Assembly: GCA_003117195.1 (NCBI GenBank)
Contig: BDSI01000019.1
Span: 620,001 to 684,000 of the forward strand
Direction: 5' to 3'
From: Eudorina sp. 2006-703-Eu-15
Taxonomy: Eukaryota; Chlorophyta; Chlorophyceae; Chlamydomonadales; Volvocaceae
DNA: 64,000 nucleotides
How positions within the stretch are numbered: position 1 is the stretch's first letter; each line of letters starts with the position of its first letter. The translations under genes and the position numbers were made by a program. The notes under the pieces were generated by a model that did no database searches, was not told where the DNA came from, and saw nothing but the letters and a program-made list of their open reading frames with translations. Positions 35,316-47,724 of the stretch are shown here, piece by piece.

Positions 35316-36175
35316 TACGCGATCCAATGCACCTGGACTGGTTTGCGCACCAATCTCTCACGGCCGCCACCGTTTCCCCGCGCCTACTGTACCCAACATG
35401 AGATAGCGTTATGGGCTCAACTACGGTAGAACTACGTAGGGTTCCCTACTGGCAACCGTAGTACTGCCCCTCAGTTGCATTTGCCGGTGTGGGGCAGCCG
35501 AATGGCCAGAAGGAGTCAACGACCTGAAAGGAGCCTTCGTCGTGTTCGTTGTAGCTGATTGCGGTCGGTCTGCACGATGGTGTGCGGTATGGTGTGATCT
35601 TCCGGTGCAGAGGCCGATGTGGTCTGGTGCTGTCAATGAGATGGAGGATGCGCTATGGTGAAGAACGACGAATTCCGGTCCCCTCCCCGCCGGCTTGAAG
35701 GCGTCTCGGGTGCGATTTCCGGGAGAGCGAGGCAATCCTAGCGTTCCGGAGATTGTGGTGTCGACGTATATAGGCTTGCGGCGGATGTCTTCAGCTTAAG
35801 TGTGGTAACATTCCTGCTTTGCGTCAGATTGCGCTGCCAGGTCACAACATGCCACGACTAGATTGCCGGTCCGGACTCGGGTCCACCTTGTAACGGATAC
35901 TACTACAACTAGAACGCAAGGACAGATTGTGCATGAGCATGTCATAATGGCTGCCGGCACAATGCCGACAGGTTCATACAGGAAATAGCAGTGCACGCAT
36001 CATGTCTGTATTCCACGCAGTACTACAGTGAACGTACGTTGCGTATGGACGACTACGGAACCTTAGAGAGAACGACACGTCGGAAACGGTCGGACGAATT
36101 CACGTCCCAGTTGTAACGACATGGACTTGTTGCGCTCTTTGTGAGTCTTTCTTCTCTATAGAGAGTTGCTTGATG
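35316..36175. other. Intergenic, AT-richer
   Basis: No gene, RNA or element end recognised apart from the 3' UTR of the preceding gene. The left copy of the 1-kb element begins at 36176. Confidence 0.4.
35889..35893 (+). terminator. TGTAA polyadenylation signal candidate
   Basis: TGTAA about 570 bases past the stop of the small plastid-type gene. A volvocine-type signal, but a short match. Confidence 0.25.
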
Positions 36176-37164
36176 ACAAGTAGGGGTCGGCTTCCTCGAA
36201 GCCGGAAAAGGGCGGGGCCCCCTATAATCCGTACAGGCCGCAACGAAAACTCTATTACCGCGCAACAGTGTGAGAGAGTGAAAGGTTACCATTGGGGTTG
36301 TCGTTGATGTTGAAGGTGGATTGGCGTGCATAGATTCACCAAGCCCAAACACGTCGGCAGCCCCCAAACCATCCTGCAGTACGCGCCGCCGGCGACGGCG
36401 GTCACCGTATCGGCACTATGGTAACGATAGTCGCCTCTGCACTACCACATCCGTCTGTCAAGCAGATGATCACAAAGCAAGCTTGAAGCATCCTTGTTTT
36501 GTCGTGAAACTGTAGTTGTTTGGTCCGTCGGCAGGCATGCAACCCTTCAGTTGCACGCCCGCAGCAGACGTGAACCTCTAAAGTTTGCTATCAAGAGTTA
36601 CATAGCAAATGTAAGGCAAAAACAGGGTGCGAAAAAGCCGCGGTGAGACCCGGACTTTGGGCCATCGGAACTGGAGAACTCGTTGGCACTCGGTACGCTA
36701 TCCCTTTGCATCTTGAAACTTTGATTCAGTACATATTGTTGAATTGTATTCATCTGGCAAGACAGAAAGGCAAATCTTGATGTTGGTGGTATCTTGATGT
36801 TCAAACATCAGAACACTATCGAAGTTCAATTTAGCACGCGCCGCCCATTCCTAATTCAAGCATTCATCACGCGGCACCCGTTGCAACAAATATGAGCGCG
36901 AGAGGCGTTGGGTGGATGTTGACTCGGGTCCATGGGGACCGCGGAGCTTTACTTTGACCGTTTGTGCGCAAAGAATTTTTTTCAGCCAAACCAAAGTTAC
37001 CTTGCAATAGAGGAAAATTAATATGACAAACATAGCGAATTACTTTAGCGGATAATGAACGTTTTGCCGTTACCGGACACACGGACACACGGACACACGG
37101 ACATGGGCAATCCTAGGGGGCGGGGCCCCCCGAACGCGCTTCGCGCTGGGGCCCCGCCCAAAAA
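36176..37164 (+). mobile_element. 1-kb hairpin-ended element, copy A
   Basis: Starts ACAAGTAGGGGTCGGC and a 7-bp hairpin (CGGCTTC CTC GAAGCCG), then GGGCGGGGCCCCCTATA. It ends with a 12-bp-stem hairpin (GGGCGGGGCCCC ... GGGGCCCCGCCC, with GCGCTTCGCGC inside) followed by AAAAA. Colinear along its length with copy C. It carries short open frames conserved between copies but no transposase or reverse transcriptase. No target-site duplication is visible at the edges. Edges were set by where the three copies stop matching. Confidence 0.8.
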
Positions 37165-37382
37165 CTTAGTGATCGAATGTACGGTTAGACGTACGGCCTC
37201 GCAACGCATTCATGCGAAATGGCAGCATGCCGTTAACTATAAGCACGTATTTGTGCACATGTCAGCTGGAACCCCCACGCACTGAGTGAATACTATTGCC
37301 ACTGCTACATTCTAATACTTTGGTTCGTAGTATTTCGTAATGACGCTGCCATGGTTTCCGTGTCGTCGAAATTCTGGCAGGA

Positions 37383-38415
37383 TTTTTGGGCGGGGCCCCA
37401 GCGCGAAGCGCGTTCGGGGGGCCCCGCCCCCTAGGATTGCCCATGTCCGTGTGTGTGTGTGTGATAATGAACGTTTTGCCGTTACCCACGCGTGCGCCGT
37501 GCGTGGGTAACGGCAAAACGTTCATTATCCGCTAAACTAATTCGCAATGTTTGTCATATCAATTGTCCTCTATTGCAAGGTAACTTTGGTTTGGCTGAAA
37601 AAAATTCCTTGCGCACAAACGGTCAAAGTAAAGCTCCGCGGTCTCCATGGACCCGAGTCAACATCCACCCAACGCCTCTCGCGCTCATGTTTGTTGCAAC
37701 AGGTGCCGCGTGATGAACACTTGGATTAGGAATGGGCGGCGCGTGCTAAATTGAACTTCGATAGTGTTCTGATGTTTGAACATCAAGATACCACCAACAT
37801 CAAGATTTGCCTTTCTGTCTTGCCAGATGAATACTAATCAATAATATGTATTGAACAAAAGTTTCAAGATGCAAAGGGATAGCGTACCGAGTGCCAACGA
37901 GTTCTCCAGTTCCGATGGCCCAAAGTCCGGGTCTCACCGCGGCTTTTTCGCACCCTGTTTTTTGCCTTACATTTGCTATGTAACTATTGATAGCAAACTT
38001 TAGAGGTTCACGTCTGCTGCGGGCGTGCAACTGAAGGGTTGCATGCCTGCCGACGGACCAAACAACTACAGTTTCACGGCAAAACAAGGATGCTTCAAGC
38101 TTGCTTTGTGATCATCTGCTTGACAGACGGATGTGGTAGTGCAGAGGCGACTATCGTTACCATAGTGCCGATACGGTGACCGCCGTCGCCGGCGGCGCGT
38201 ACTGCAGGATGGTTTCGGGGCTGCCGACGTGTTTGGGCTTGGTGAATCTATGCACGCCGATCCCCCTTCAACATCAACGACACCCCCAATGTCAACCTTT
38301 CACTCTCTCACACTGTTGCGCGGTAATAGAGTTCTCCTTCTAAAGCAAGCGGCCTGTACGGATTATAGGGGGACCCCGCCCTTTTCCGGCTTCGAGGAAG
38401 CCGACCCCTACTTGT
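37383..38415 (-). mobile_element. 1-kb hairpin-ended element, copy B (inverted relative to A)
   Basis: Same element as A and C in the opposite orientation, 218 bases from copy A, so A and B form a large inverted repeat of about 2.2 kb. Near its hairpin end the usual ACACGGAC repeat is replaced by a TG run and a perfect 29-bp inverted repeat (37463-37529). Confidence 0.8.
37463..37529. repeat. Perfect 29-bp palindrome with 9-base loop
   Basis: Left arm 37463-37491 (starts GATAATGAACG), loop GTGCGCCGT at 37492-37500, right arm 37501-37529 exactly complementary. Only copy B of the 1-kb element has it. Confidence 0.97.
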
Positions 38416-39307
38416 CACCAGACCTTGCGGCCACGTAAGAAAAATGCGTAAATAACTTCCGGCGCATATGCAAATTTTTGCATGCCAAATTGTGACTTAA
38501 TCTAATCTTCCAATGTCGGTTGGTCGTCGTCATGCTTCTCGGCTCACTCGCACAATCGTCCGACTCAGTGATAATTAATTTTATAAAAACTGCTTCATGA
38601 TTTTACAGAAGTCACATTGTGAAGTCCTATTCATACGGAAGTTTGGGGAGCTTCCCAGGTCACGGTAACGAAACTGTAATCCCTGAAAAAACACTTCGCC
38701 ATGCAAAGGACAGAGATTTAAGCTTACGGTGTATGAACTGTCGTAGCATATCCAGCCTAACCTAGGCGGTCAGGGAATTGCTGACGACGGTTATGAGTTC
38801 GAGGCAGTACGAGCAAGGCCTTTAAGCACGACTGGCCACCTCCAAAACACAGCACTTTGCCAGTATGCTTTATCATAATTTATTCACTATACGGATTGCT
38901 TGTCATTTGTGACTTATCATTGGCCGCAGTCAACTTTGAACTCCTTCGCCTACGTCCGTGTATGCACACACCTGGCGACTGCCTAGCGCTTATGTGCAGC
39001 AATCACTCTTCATGACGCGGATGGACACGGTGAGTGCCTACTGCCAAGGCGACGCAATTTTGTGTTTGCAGACGTACCGGTGGTCGCTCGCGGGCCAAGT
39101 GGAATGCGCGACGATCTGAACGCGCAGAGCACACATGATACTTTATTTTCGCCCGCATCCTTAGCAACTGAGTGGGGCTTTATCCGAATGGGACTGTCGG
39201 CACCTGGTGCGACCTGACCTTCCCTACTCCCATCGCCGTCTCGCACGCAGCAATCGAACCAGAGCCTGAGTCAATGGATTGACATCTTGGCGGCCGCAAA
39301 ATGCGTT
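38416..39307. other. Intergenic, AT-rich
   Basis: No gene or element recognised. It precedes the plus-strand gene at 39308 and should contain its promoter. Confidence 0.4.
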
Positions 39308-41665
39308 ATGGGAGCCATGGACTCGCAACCCGGCGTTTTGACTGCCTGCAACACCATGGAGACGATCGAGTGCGACGCGCCCATGGAGAGCGTGGCTTCC
39401 TCGCCCGGGGCTGTGGCGGTTGCCCGCCACACAGACGTCGTATGGATCCCACACGAATACCCCGCGCCTTCGTCCACCCAAGATGAGCTGGACCTTCTCC
39501 TGGAAGGTGAGCAACCGCGCCCAACCCACAAACACATTCCCGCACTGCCTCGAGGTACCATCGACGGATGGCACGGCCGTTCATGCGACGCTCCACAGCC
39601 CCCGCGCGCTCCCCGCCGCCCAGTCTGGAGTCCCGCCACGGCGTCAGTCAGCTCAACGCCGCAAACCTTTCATAAACTCAGCTGCAGCAGCAGCAAAATG
39701 ATTTGTTCAGCTGCTGCTGCTGCTGCTGCTGCAGCAGCAGCAGCGGTTACTCCTCTCCTTTTGCGGGCCTCTACCCAGACACTTACCGCAACCTAACATC
39801 CCCATTCCCCAACGTCCAATGCCGGATCCGCAGAACTCGCCCGCGACACCTCCTGTCCTTACCTCCAACAGCTGACGGTGCCCAACCTCATGGCCGCCAT
39901 GCTGCCGCACTCCGGCATGTGCGCGGTCGGCTCCGAGCTGGGGGCCCCACCGCTGGCGCAACCGCCGCAGCCGCGGCACGCCGCGTGGCGATCGACGGGC
40001 CCTGACCTGCACCCGTGCCCCCCGGATCGATATGAACATGAGCTTGGCGCTCAGGCCATGTCGACGTCAGGCACAGCGGGGCAGATGAGCTGCTGTGCTG
40101 GAACTGGAACTGGAAGTGCGATGGCTGACGGCGATGTGCCGCCGCCGCCGCCGGTGGTGGTGGTGCCGGTGGTGGTGATGGAGACGCGCACCCCTCGATC
40201 ACCGGCCGTCGCGACGGCGGGCCAGGCGTCGCTGTCGAACATGCAGGCAGCGGGGGGCTTGATGGCGGCAAAGGGTGGCGGCCGCGGCAGTTCCTACGGC
40301 GGCGGAGGCGGTGAGGAGTGGGGCGAGAACGGCGAGTCCCAGCTCTGCGCGCACGCCCTGCTGCTCACACGAACTGGGGGGCCATGCATGGCGGGTCAGC
40401 ACGACGCCGCCGGTGCAGCCGCCGCCGCCGCTGCCGGTTCCACTTGTGGCGGCAGCGCCGGCTGCTGTCCGGCAGCACCGGCGATGCCGTACGCGTGCCG
40501 CCGGCGGTTCACATTTTCAAGCGGCGAGCAGGCTCCAGTCGCGTCGCAGGGCGGCTGCGCGGACACTGCCAACGTGGCAGACCAGCCCAGCAGCAAGGTA
40601 GGCCTCGACGTACCGGTTAGCATACATCGGTAGCACATATGCGTTAGCACATATCGGTTAGCACATATGCGTTGTGGGGCTGCGCGCGGATCCTCCCTCC
40701 GTGCCGCCGCTTTCGATTCCCATCTCTGATATGCGGCCCCAGTCTTCGGGTTGCCTTGTGTTCGACGACCACCCTGTGCTGCACCTCGCCTCCGCCGCCG
40801 CGTTACGTGGTCCGCTCCGAATCCCGCTGCCTGCCTGCCTGTCTGGCTGACTGTTTGTCTGACTGTCAGCTGGCCTGCCTGCTACTTGCCTGCTGTCTGC
40901 CTTGCTGCGTACTTTTATTATCTCCGCTCAAAGGCTCCTGCCTGCCTGTAATCCCGCAGCTCTGGCTCTCGAAGAGCCTGCGGCGACTTCGGTCGATCGT
41001 CGGCATCAAGGGAAGCAGCGGCAGCCGTGGCGGCAGTGGCGGTGGCAGTGGCCTGCACAAATCGGCGGTCTCGACCCAAGCCGCCTGCGCCGCAGCCGCA
41101 CCCGCTCCCAGCTGCGCGGTGGCGGTGGCGGCGGCGGCCCGCAACAGCAGCACCCCCGGGCTGGACGTCGAGGACGCAGACGGCACCCTCGACCAACTCT
41201 GTTACCTCCGCGGGTCTTACACGGGCACCCCGACGGCGACGACGACGGCCGCCGACAGCGGCCCCGTCGGCCCGGGTGTCTTCGCCTTTCACAGTCCGGT
41301 AGGTCCTGACGGACGCCGTCTGCGACCGTCTGCGTCTCTGTGACCCTGTGCTACCTACCGATTGCTTTGGGTTGGAGAAGCTGAAATCCTAGGGATCCCG
41401 TGAAGGCATTGTCAGGCGCCGCACCGCCGTGGGGCTGCAACAGGCAGAATGATGATACATACCCGTACGGAAGAGAACGGGAGTTTGCGGAAGTTTACAG
41501 GAGTTTGCGGAAGTTTACGGGAGCGAAGGCAGCACTCCCACGGTGTCCGTGGCTCCCTGTCCCGAGCGGCGCCCCGGCCTGCTGCCATGACGGCCTGTTG
41601 TCGTGCAGGTGATGACGTTGGCCGCCAAGCTGCGGGCTCTGCCCAGCAAACGGCGGTCGCTGTGA
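39308..41665 (+). CDS. Unknown protein, four exons
   Basis: Exons 39308-39506, 39834-40597, 40960-41298 and 41609-41665 join in phase (1, 0, 0) to 452 residues, stop TGA. The N terminus is acidic and reads on across the first junction as DELDLLLE/ELARDTSCPYLQ, then QLTVPNLMAAMLPHSG, which supports the join. The middle is Ala/Gly/Pro-rich with a Val/Pro run (PPPPPVVVVPVVVMET). Exon 3 opens with a basic amphipathic stretch LWLSKSLRRLRSIVGIKG, and the protein ends LAAKLRALPSKRRSL. There is no membrane segment and no recognised domain. The acidic leader plus conserved-looking LTVPNLMAAMLP and KSLRRLRS motifs could be interaction motifs in a regulatory protein, but that is speculation. An alternative start is ATG 39317. 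Confidence 0.6.
39714..39752 (+). repeat. (CTG)n/(CAG)n palindromic trinucleotide repeat
   Basis: GCTGCTGCTGCTGCTGCTGC followed at once by AGCAGCAGCAGCAGC, in intron 1 of the unknown gene. The two halves are complementary and would fold back. Confidence 0.9.
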
Positions 41666-44600
41666 CCGTCTCGGCCACCACACCACACCGAGATATGCGG
41701 ACCGGAGCTGCGCGCTGCGCGCTGTGGGCGGCTTTGGCTGCACCCGGAGCTGCAAGCGTGCGCCACCACGGCTCGCGGGCAGTGTCGAGAGGTTTTTGGG
41801 TTCCGGCGGCGGCCACTGGAAGAACCGTCGCTGACACAGCTCGACCCCACCGCGCGGAGGAGGAGGAGGAGGAGGAGGAGAGGGAGAGGTGATGCATTTT
41901 CATCCAGCTGCTGCTGTGCACGTGACAGCCATCCCATTGCATCCATCGAGAGCAAGAGCACTGCGGGCGGTTTCCACGTCTGCCGACGGTAGGTGCGGTG
42001 CGGCCGGCGGTTCAGGGGCCGGATTCTTGTGTGGTTTGAATCCGGCTTCCTGTTTCAATGCGCCGACGGACATGGGCAGGTTAGTGTTGCGCAGGAGAGG
42101 GAGGTGTTGTGGGCGGCCTGCGCGATGACGTGTGGCTGAGACGCAACATCGTGAAGGACCGGTTATGACGTGGCGGTATGGGGGCGCGGGCGCATGCGTA
42201 CGGCCTGCCCACTGCGGGGCCTGTCGACCTGTTGAGGGTGTCGCGGTGCGGCGCTCTGACATTTGGGTGCTTGCAACGGCAGGCCCCCAGTGGGCGGGTG
42301 GCTGTGGACTTTGTCCTCCGGGATGGTGCCGCGGCCGCGGGGCATGGATGGCATCGGGGCGCAGTCGCCCTCCCCCCCTCGCACAGGGCGACGTGAGGGG
42401 CGCTGCGCCGCGCCGCGCCGCGCTGTGTGCATATGGTGTGCTTGTGGTGCGCATATGGTGTGCAATGAGCGTCGGAGGACCTGGGGGGTGTCCAATCCAA
42501 GAGGAGTGCGCCAGCGCTGCGGCCTGTGGCCTGTGTAGATGACACGCCACTGCGGCGGGGCAGAGGCGCGCGCGGATGCAGCTCCGCGCTGCTGGGCCGG
42601 TTCCGCAAGCGCAGCCGCCCGAAAGGTGGGGTGCGAATCCCATCCAGTGGCTTTACCGGAACATAAGTCAAGTCACACCAACGATTTGAACGACTGGGGC
42701 GTGTCGGCTTGATTGTGCCGGAGCCGTGGTGCCGTATCGTACGCAGGCGCCAACCGCTGCGACGCCGAGCTACTGTCGCCCCACCGAAGCAGCGGCAGCA
42801 GCCGTGTGTGTTCATAGAAGAGACCCGAGCCGTGCGTGTGTGTATATGCCGTTTGCAGGGTGACTGGCACGGGGTAGAGCTTCAGGGAGGGGCGGCAGCG
42901 GCAGAGCCTGCCGTTGAGCTTAACACTTGATGCAGGGGTTCAAAATTCTTTTACCCGGGGTGATCTCTCGATTCCGCGCCGTGCTGAGGAAGGCATTAGG
43001 GCTACATACAAGAGTCTTGGTCTCGCACGTGCTCTCTCGATGTACGAACGTTTTAAGATTGCGATTTGTGTTGTACATATGCAGACACGATAGCCGGTGT
43101 ACGGCATTGTACGGCTTGTGCTCCACAGGGGCAGGTGAGGGTGAGAGGGGGGTGAAGAAGGGAACGCACATCAGCTGGGTGTGACCGGCGATTGCGGGGA
43201 GTGGGGGGGAGGGGGAAGGGGCGGAGGCGTCGCACCCGTGAGTGTGGCTACGTGCCTGCTAGGCGAGGGGCGTCGGTCGCGTCCGGCAGATAAGGCCCAT
43301 CGCCGCGGAAGAGGAGGAGCTGGGGGAGGCGGGGCCATGGCCTGTGGCAAGTCGACGCCATGCGACATGCTGACCTACTTTTGCATGAGCGGTTTTGTTC
43401 GACGTCTGTCCTGTCCTCTGCGTCTGCTGCTGAGTAGGACGTGCCGATCATTTGTTGATTTATGGAGCAAAGGGTTGGGGCCGGGTGACTTGACCCAAGG
43501 GTCGCTCGTATGGGGGAGGGGGGCCCAACAGCAGATGCGGCGGCGAGGCCGCTGCCTCGAGGGCCCCTATCCCCCGCCCCTAACACCGCCTCAAATCTCG
43601 TCCCTCCAAATGACTGCATAGCATACACTGCATCTCGTCATCTCAACGCAACGTCCCTGAACACATCATAATGTAGCAGCGATTCATTAGATACCGCGTC
43701 GGAACGGCGGGCGGGGGTCCCCTGCTGGGGGGATCAATCAATCGGCCCTCGGACGGTTGCCCGCTTTGATTGTTTTCGTTGGCTGCATCGGTGGGTGCCG
43801 ATGTCGGTGTGTATTGCTGACGTCGTCATGGGCACGACCGACGCTGGCTGGCAGTGGACGTCGTACTATTGTACGTGGGCGGCCGAAAGGGAAAGCCGTG
43901 GTTGCGGGCCGGGAAAGAATAAGGCCGGAGGGAGGCGTGCCGCGCGCGATGGTCGCGCGGGGTCCCGAAGGTTGGTGTAAACGCTGTACAGCCCGTAACA
44001 TGTTGGAAAGCGCGGGTTCAGGGACATCATGCTTGCGAGGCGGTCTGTGGCTTTCGATCCGGGGACGTCCTGGGTGGGTGTTTGTGATGGTCGCGTGGCG
44101 GATGGGTAGTTGGGTACATATGTAGCGACAGTTGGTCGTTGGTTAGTTGGGGCGTTGCCAGTTGTGCGTGCCTGTCGTGGCGGCGTCTGGTTGCGAAGGG
44201 TCGAGCCGGAGGCCGCTCTAGGGTGTTGTCCCCTCCTGGGAGGAATAAGCAATCGTGCGTCAAGTGCTGCAGAAGCAACCCTGGACCCTCGATACATACA
44301 ATAACGGTTGGTATTTGCGGCGGCAGTGTCGGTCAGGGGGGAGAGCTGCGCGCTGGGGAGACGCGGGAAGCAGTATGCCGCCACGAAGGGAGTGAAGGGG
44401 GGGCATGACGGGGTTCCCAAGGCGCACCCCAGGATTAGGTCGCGTGGTCCCTGTCCGCCTTGTGGGGTTGTGACGTTGACATCCCAATATCGCAAGCCAT
44501 GAAGTGGGCTGGAGACCCCACGATGTACGGCCCAGGATAAGAGTCGAGGCCTTGGTGGGCCTAACCATTTGCAACACTGCGAATGAACCCCATTACAGTG

Positions 44601-44811
44601 GACCCGCGGGCCATTGGTGACACCGGAGGCCGGAGTCCAGGGAGATTGTACAGTAGAAGCTGCAACGTTGGATTGCTACCTTTTACTTGAGCCACTAGAG
44701 CGCCCGCTTAGCAACCTGTTGGACGCTAGGCGCCCGATCGAAGTGCTGGAGGTAGGGGGATCGATGCCCTCCGACTCCGGTTTTACCAGGTGAATCTGTG
44801 CGCCATTTGGA
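41666..44811. other. Long interval without a supported gene
   Basis: Beyond the 3' UTR of the preceding gene I find no exon chain, RNA or transposon domain. A (GAG)n run occurs at 41858-41880. Open frames at 42081-42815 and 43866-44495 lack any protein-like features. Confidence 0.4.
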
Positions 44812-45813
44812 ACAAGTAGGGGTCGGCTTCCTCGAAGCCGGAAAAGGGCGGGGCCCCCTATAATCCGTACAGGCCGCTTGCTTTAGAAGGAGAACTCTAT
44901 TACCGCGCAACAGTGTGAGAGAGTGAAAGGTTGCCATTGGGGGTGTCGTTGATGTTGAAGGGGGATCGGCGTGCATAGATTCACCAAGCCCAAACACGTC
45001 GGCAGCCCCGAAACCATCCTGCAGTACGCGCCGCCGGCGACGGCGGTCACCGTATCGGCACTATGGTACCGATAGTCGCCACTGCACTACCACATCCGTC
45101 TGTCAAGCAGATGATCACAAAGCAAGCTTGAAGCATCCTTGTTTTGCCGTGAAACTGTAGTTGTTTGGTCCGTCGGCAGGCATGCAACCCTTCAGTTGCA
45201 CGCCCGCAGCAGACGTGAACCTCTAAAGTTTGCTATCAATAGTTACATAGCAAATGTAAGGCAAAAACAGGGTGCGAAAAAGCCGCGGTGAGACCCGGAC
45301 TTTGGGCCATCGGAACTGGAGAACTCGTTGGCACTCGGTACGCTATCCCTTTGCATCTTGAAACTATGATTCAATACATTTTGTTGATTTGTATTCATCT
45401 GGCAAGGCAAATCTTGATGTTGGTGGTATCTTGATGTTCAAACATCAGAACACTATCGAAGTTCAATTTAGCACGCGCCGCCCATTCCTAATTCAAGTAT
45501 TCATCACGCGGCACCTGTTGCAACAAATATGAGCGCGAGAGGCGTTGGGTGGATGTTGACTCGGGTCCATGGGGACCGCGGAGCTTTACTTTGACCGTTT
45601 GTGCGCAAAGAATTTTTTTCAGCCAAACCAAAGTTACCTTGCAATAGAGGACAATTAATATGACAAACATAGCGAATTAGTTTAGCGGATAATGAACGTT
45701 TTGCCGTTACCGGACACACGGACACAGGGACACACGGACGGACACACGGACATGGGCAATCCTAGGGGGCGGGGCCCCCCGAACGCGCTTCGCGCTGGGG
45801 CCCCGCCCAAAAA
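44812..45813 (+). mobile_element. 1-kb hairpin-ended element, copy C
   Basis: Third copy, same orientation as A, 7.6 kb away. It has the same start (ACAAGTAGGGGTCGGC) and end hairpin plus AAAAA, and near-identical sequence with small indels (for example extra ACACGGAC units before the end hairpin). No flanking duplication seen. It encodes no recognisable mobility protein, so it is either non-autonomous or mobilised by an unusual enzyme. Confidence 0.8.
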
Positions 45814-45904
45814 CAGTGGCATCATCCCGGACAGTCGCATAAGCACGACCTGCTGGGCGGATGACGACTCATAAGATTTCACATGGTCCGTGTGATAATG
45901 GAAT

Positions 45905-46543
45905 TTATTTGGCCATGCAAATGTGGCACTGATTATGGCTGAATACCAGTCTGCATGGATAGGTGTGCCAGCATTGTTGGGGATCAAGGTGTGGACCAAC
46001 AACAGTTAGCCCTTCGGCATCCCCAACGCAGCCGCCCGGCAGAATCAGGATGCGCCGCAGCGCCAGCACTCCCCCTGTGGTGCCCCTCACGCGTTGGGCC
46101 AGCGGGGAACGCGAGATGCGATTGGCTGGGTGTGGCGCACAGCTCAAACCCCAAACCGCGGAGCAGCGCACTACGAGATACTGGAGCTCCGCCGGACTGA
46201 GAACATCCACGAAGGAGACCGCCTGGCGCTTGGCGGGCTGGCTTGCGCTGCTGCCGCACTCGCCTGGAGAGATGCCGTGCACTGCCATCTTTGGCTGCGA
46301 GGTGGTGGGTTGCAGATCGCGGACGCTAGGGTACGTGCTTCCGAGGACGCGTGCGGATAAGCCGATCATCCCACCGGCACGGGCGTGCAGTGGTGTCCCC
46401 GTGAAGTGCGGCAGCTGCTCCCCGAAGGCAGAGCCAACCAAGACCCGACCAGCCCATGCGTGTGGGCGCCGAAATGCCAATGCAAGTATACAACCGCCCG
46501 TTTGCTGCGGCCAGTCCTTAGCACAGGATTGGAGGTGCTGCAT
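45905..46543 (-). CDS. Open reading frame of 212 codons, doubtful gene
   Basis: Uninterrupted frame from ATG 46543 to a stop at 45905, starting 91 bases past copy C. The sequence looks less repetitive than most spurious frames here (SFVDVLSPAELQYLVV; ALRRILILPGG), with no domain recognised. It could be part of an older mobile element or simply chance in GC-rich DNA. Confidence 0.2.
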   Translation of the reverse strand: MQHLQSCAKDWPQQTGGCILALAFRRPHAWAGRVLVGSAFGEQLPHFTGTPLHARAGGMIGLSARVLGSTYPSVRDLQPTTSQPKMAVHGISPGECGSSASQPAKRQAVSFVDVLSPAELQYLVVRCSAVWGLSCAPHPANRISRSPLAQRVRGTTGGVLALRRILILPGGCVGDAEGLTVVGPHLDPQQCWHTYPCRLVFSHNQCHICMAK

Positions 46544-47724
46544 GCAGCCCCCAACGGCCACCTGACCGCCGCGGCCAGGCCCGCGTACCGGTGAGCGGCT
46601 GCACGTGCGGCAGGCCGGGGTCAGAGAGCAGGCCGGTGCAGCATGCGGCGTAGCAGGAGCTGAGGCGCACTTGAATGCCGCCTCGGCGGCATACCAAGGC
46701 TTGGAGTAATGCACCCGGTACAAGGTGGACCCTCAGCCCCGAGCAATTGCAGTACGGTCATTGTTTTTCGCCGGCGAACGACACTCCCGTTCGGGCTACG
46801 TATTGGTCTACTATGCTATTTGGAAGTCCGGAAGGGAATGCCCTGGCTTTACGTTGCCAGGGCGCGAGGTTCACACGCTTAGGTACACGTAGATTGTCCA
46901 AGTGCGTAGTATGTGAGTAGGCCCCGAACACGTCATATGATTCACACCATTGAATAAACAGGATCAGTGAATGGCGCACACCAGGGAATGCAGCAGTCCA
47001 TGTGGCAGTGCTCACTTGCTCGGCCTGCGGATGTAAGTACGGAACCCCAGGTGACGACCCACGGGTCTAACCCTCCAGGGCGTCGGGTGTCAAGCGCATG
47101 TACGACATATTGACCTGATGGGCGCCGCCCCTCTGACGGCGGGCGGGCGGCTTCAATGGCTCCCTCGCACGCAGGGAAAAGCCGGTATGTCACATCCGTT
47201 GCATCAGGTGTTTAGTGCTCATGTGTTTTCAATACACTGGGGTGTTGTGAGCCCTCGTTGGTACTGTTGCCCCGCTGTGCGCCTCTGCGTGCTTCGGTGT
47301 CTGTCTGGGTGGGGGCATGGCCCGATATGTTTTTCTTCACGGCGTCGAGGTGTGGAGTGGGGCCTGCTGGGGCAGGTCCGCGCGTCTCCGCTACGCCAAG
47401 GAGGGCGTACACGCGAGCGCGATGTACGCAATTATACGAGAAGGAAAAGAATACTACAACATGGCCAGTCACATGATGTCTGTTAGGGACCATGCTTAGC
47501 ATGACGTGCCCAGTCGTGATGGGTGCAATGGCGCGAAAAATTTGGACGACTGTCTGTTACAATTATTGGTTACACCCATATTATAGCTTACATCCTGCAG
47601 CCACGACATGCAACGTGCGAGTCCACTTCCGCTGCGGTCGGTTCCAAAAGCGCCAAGTTTTCTTCGCTACCGACCCCGACCCTCGAATTGCTTTGTTTGT
47701 GTATGCTCCAAAGTTGACAACGCT

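Noticed and set aside
42620..42650. GTGCGAATCCCATC resembling a tRNA T-arm
   Set aside because: The stem partly pairs but upstream sequence gives no D or anticodon arm.
36176..45813. Helitron or simple TIR transposon identity for the 1-kb element
   Set aside because: No TC start or CTRR end, no target duplication and no transposase; left as unclassified.
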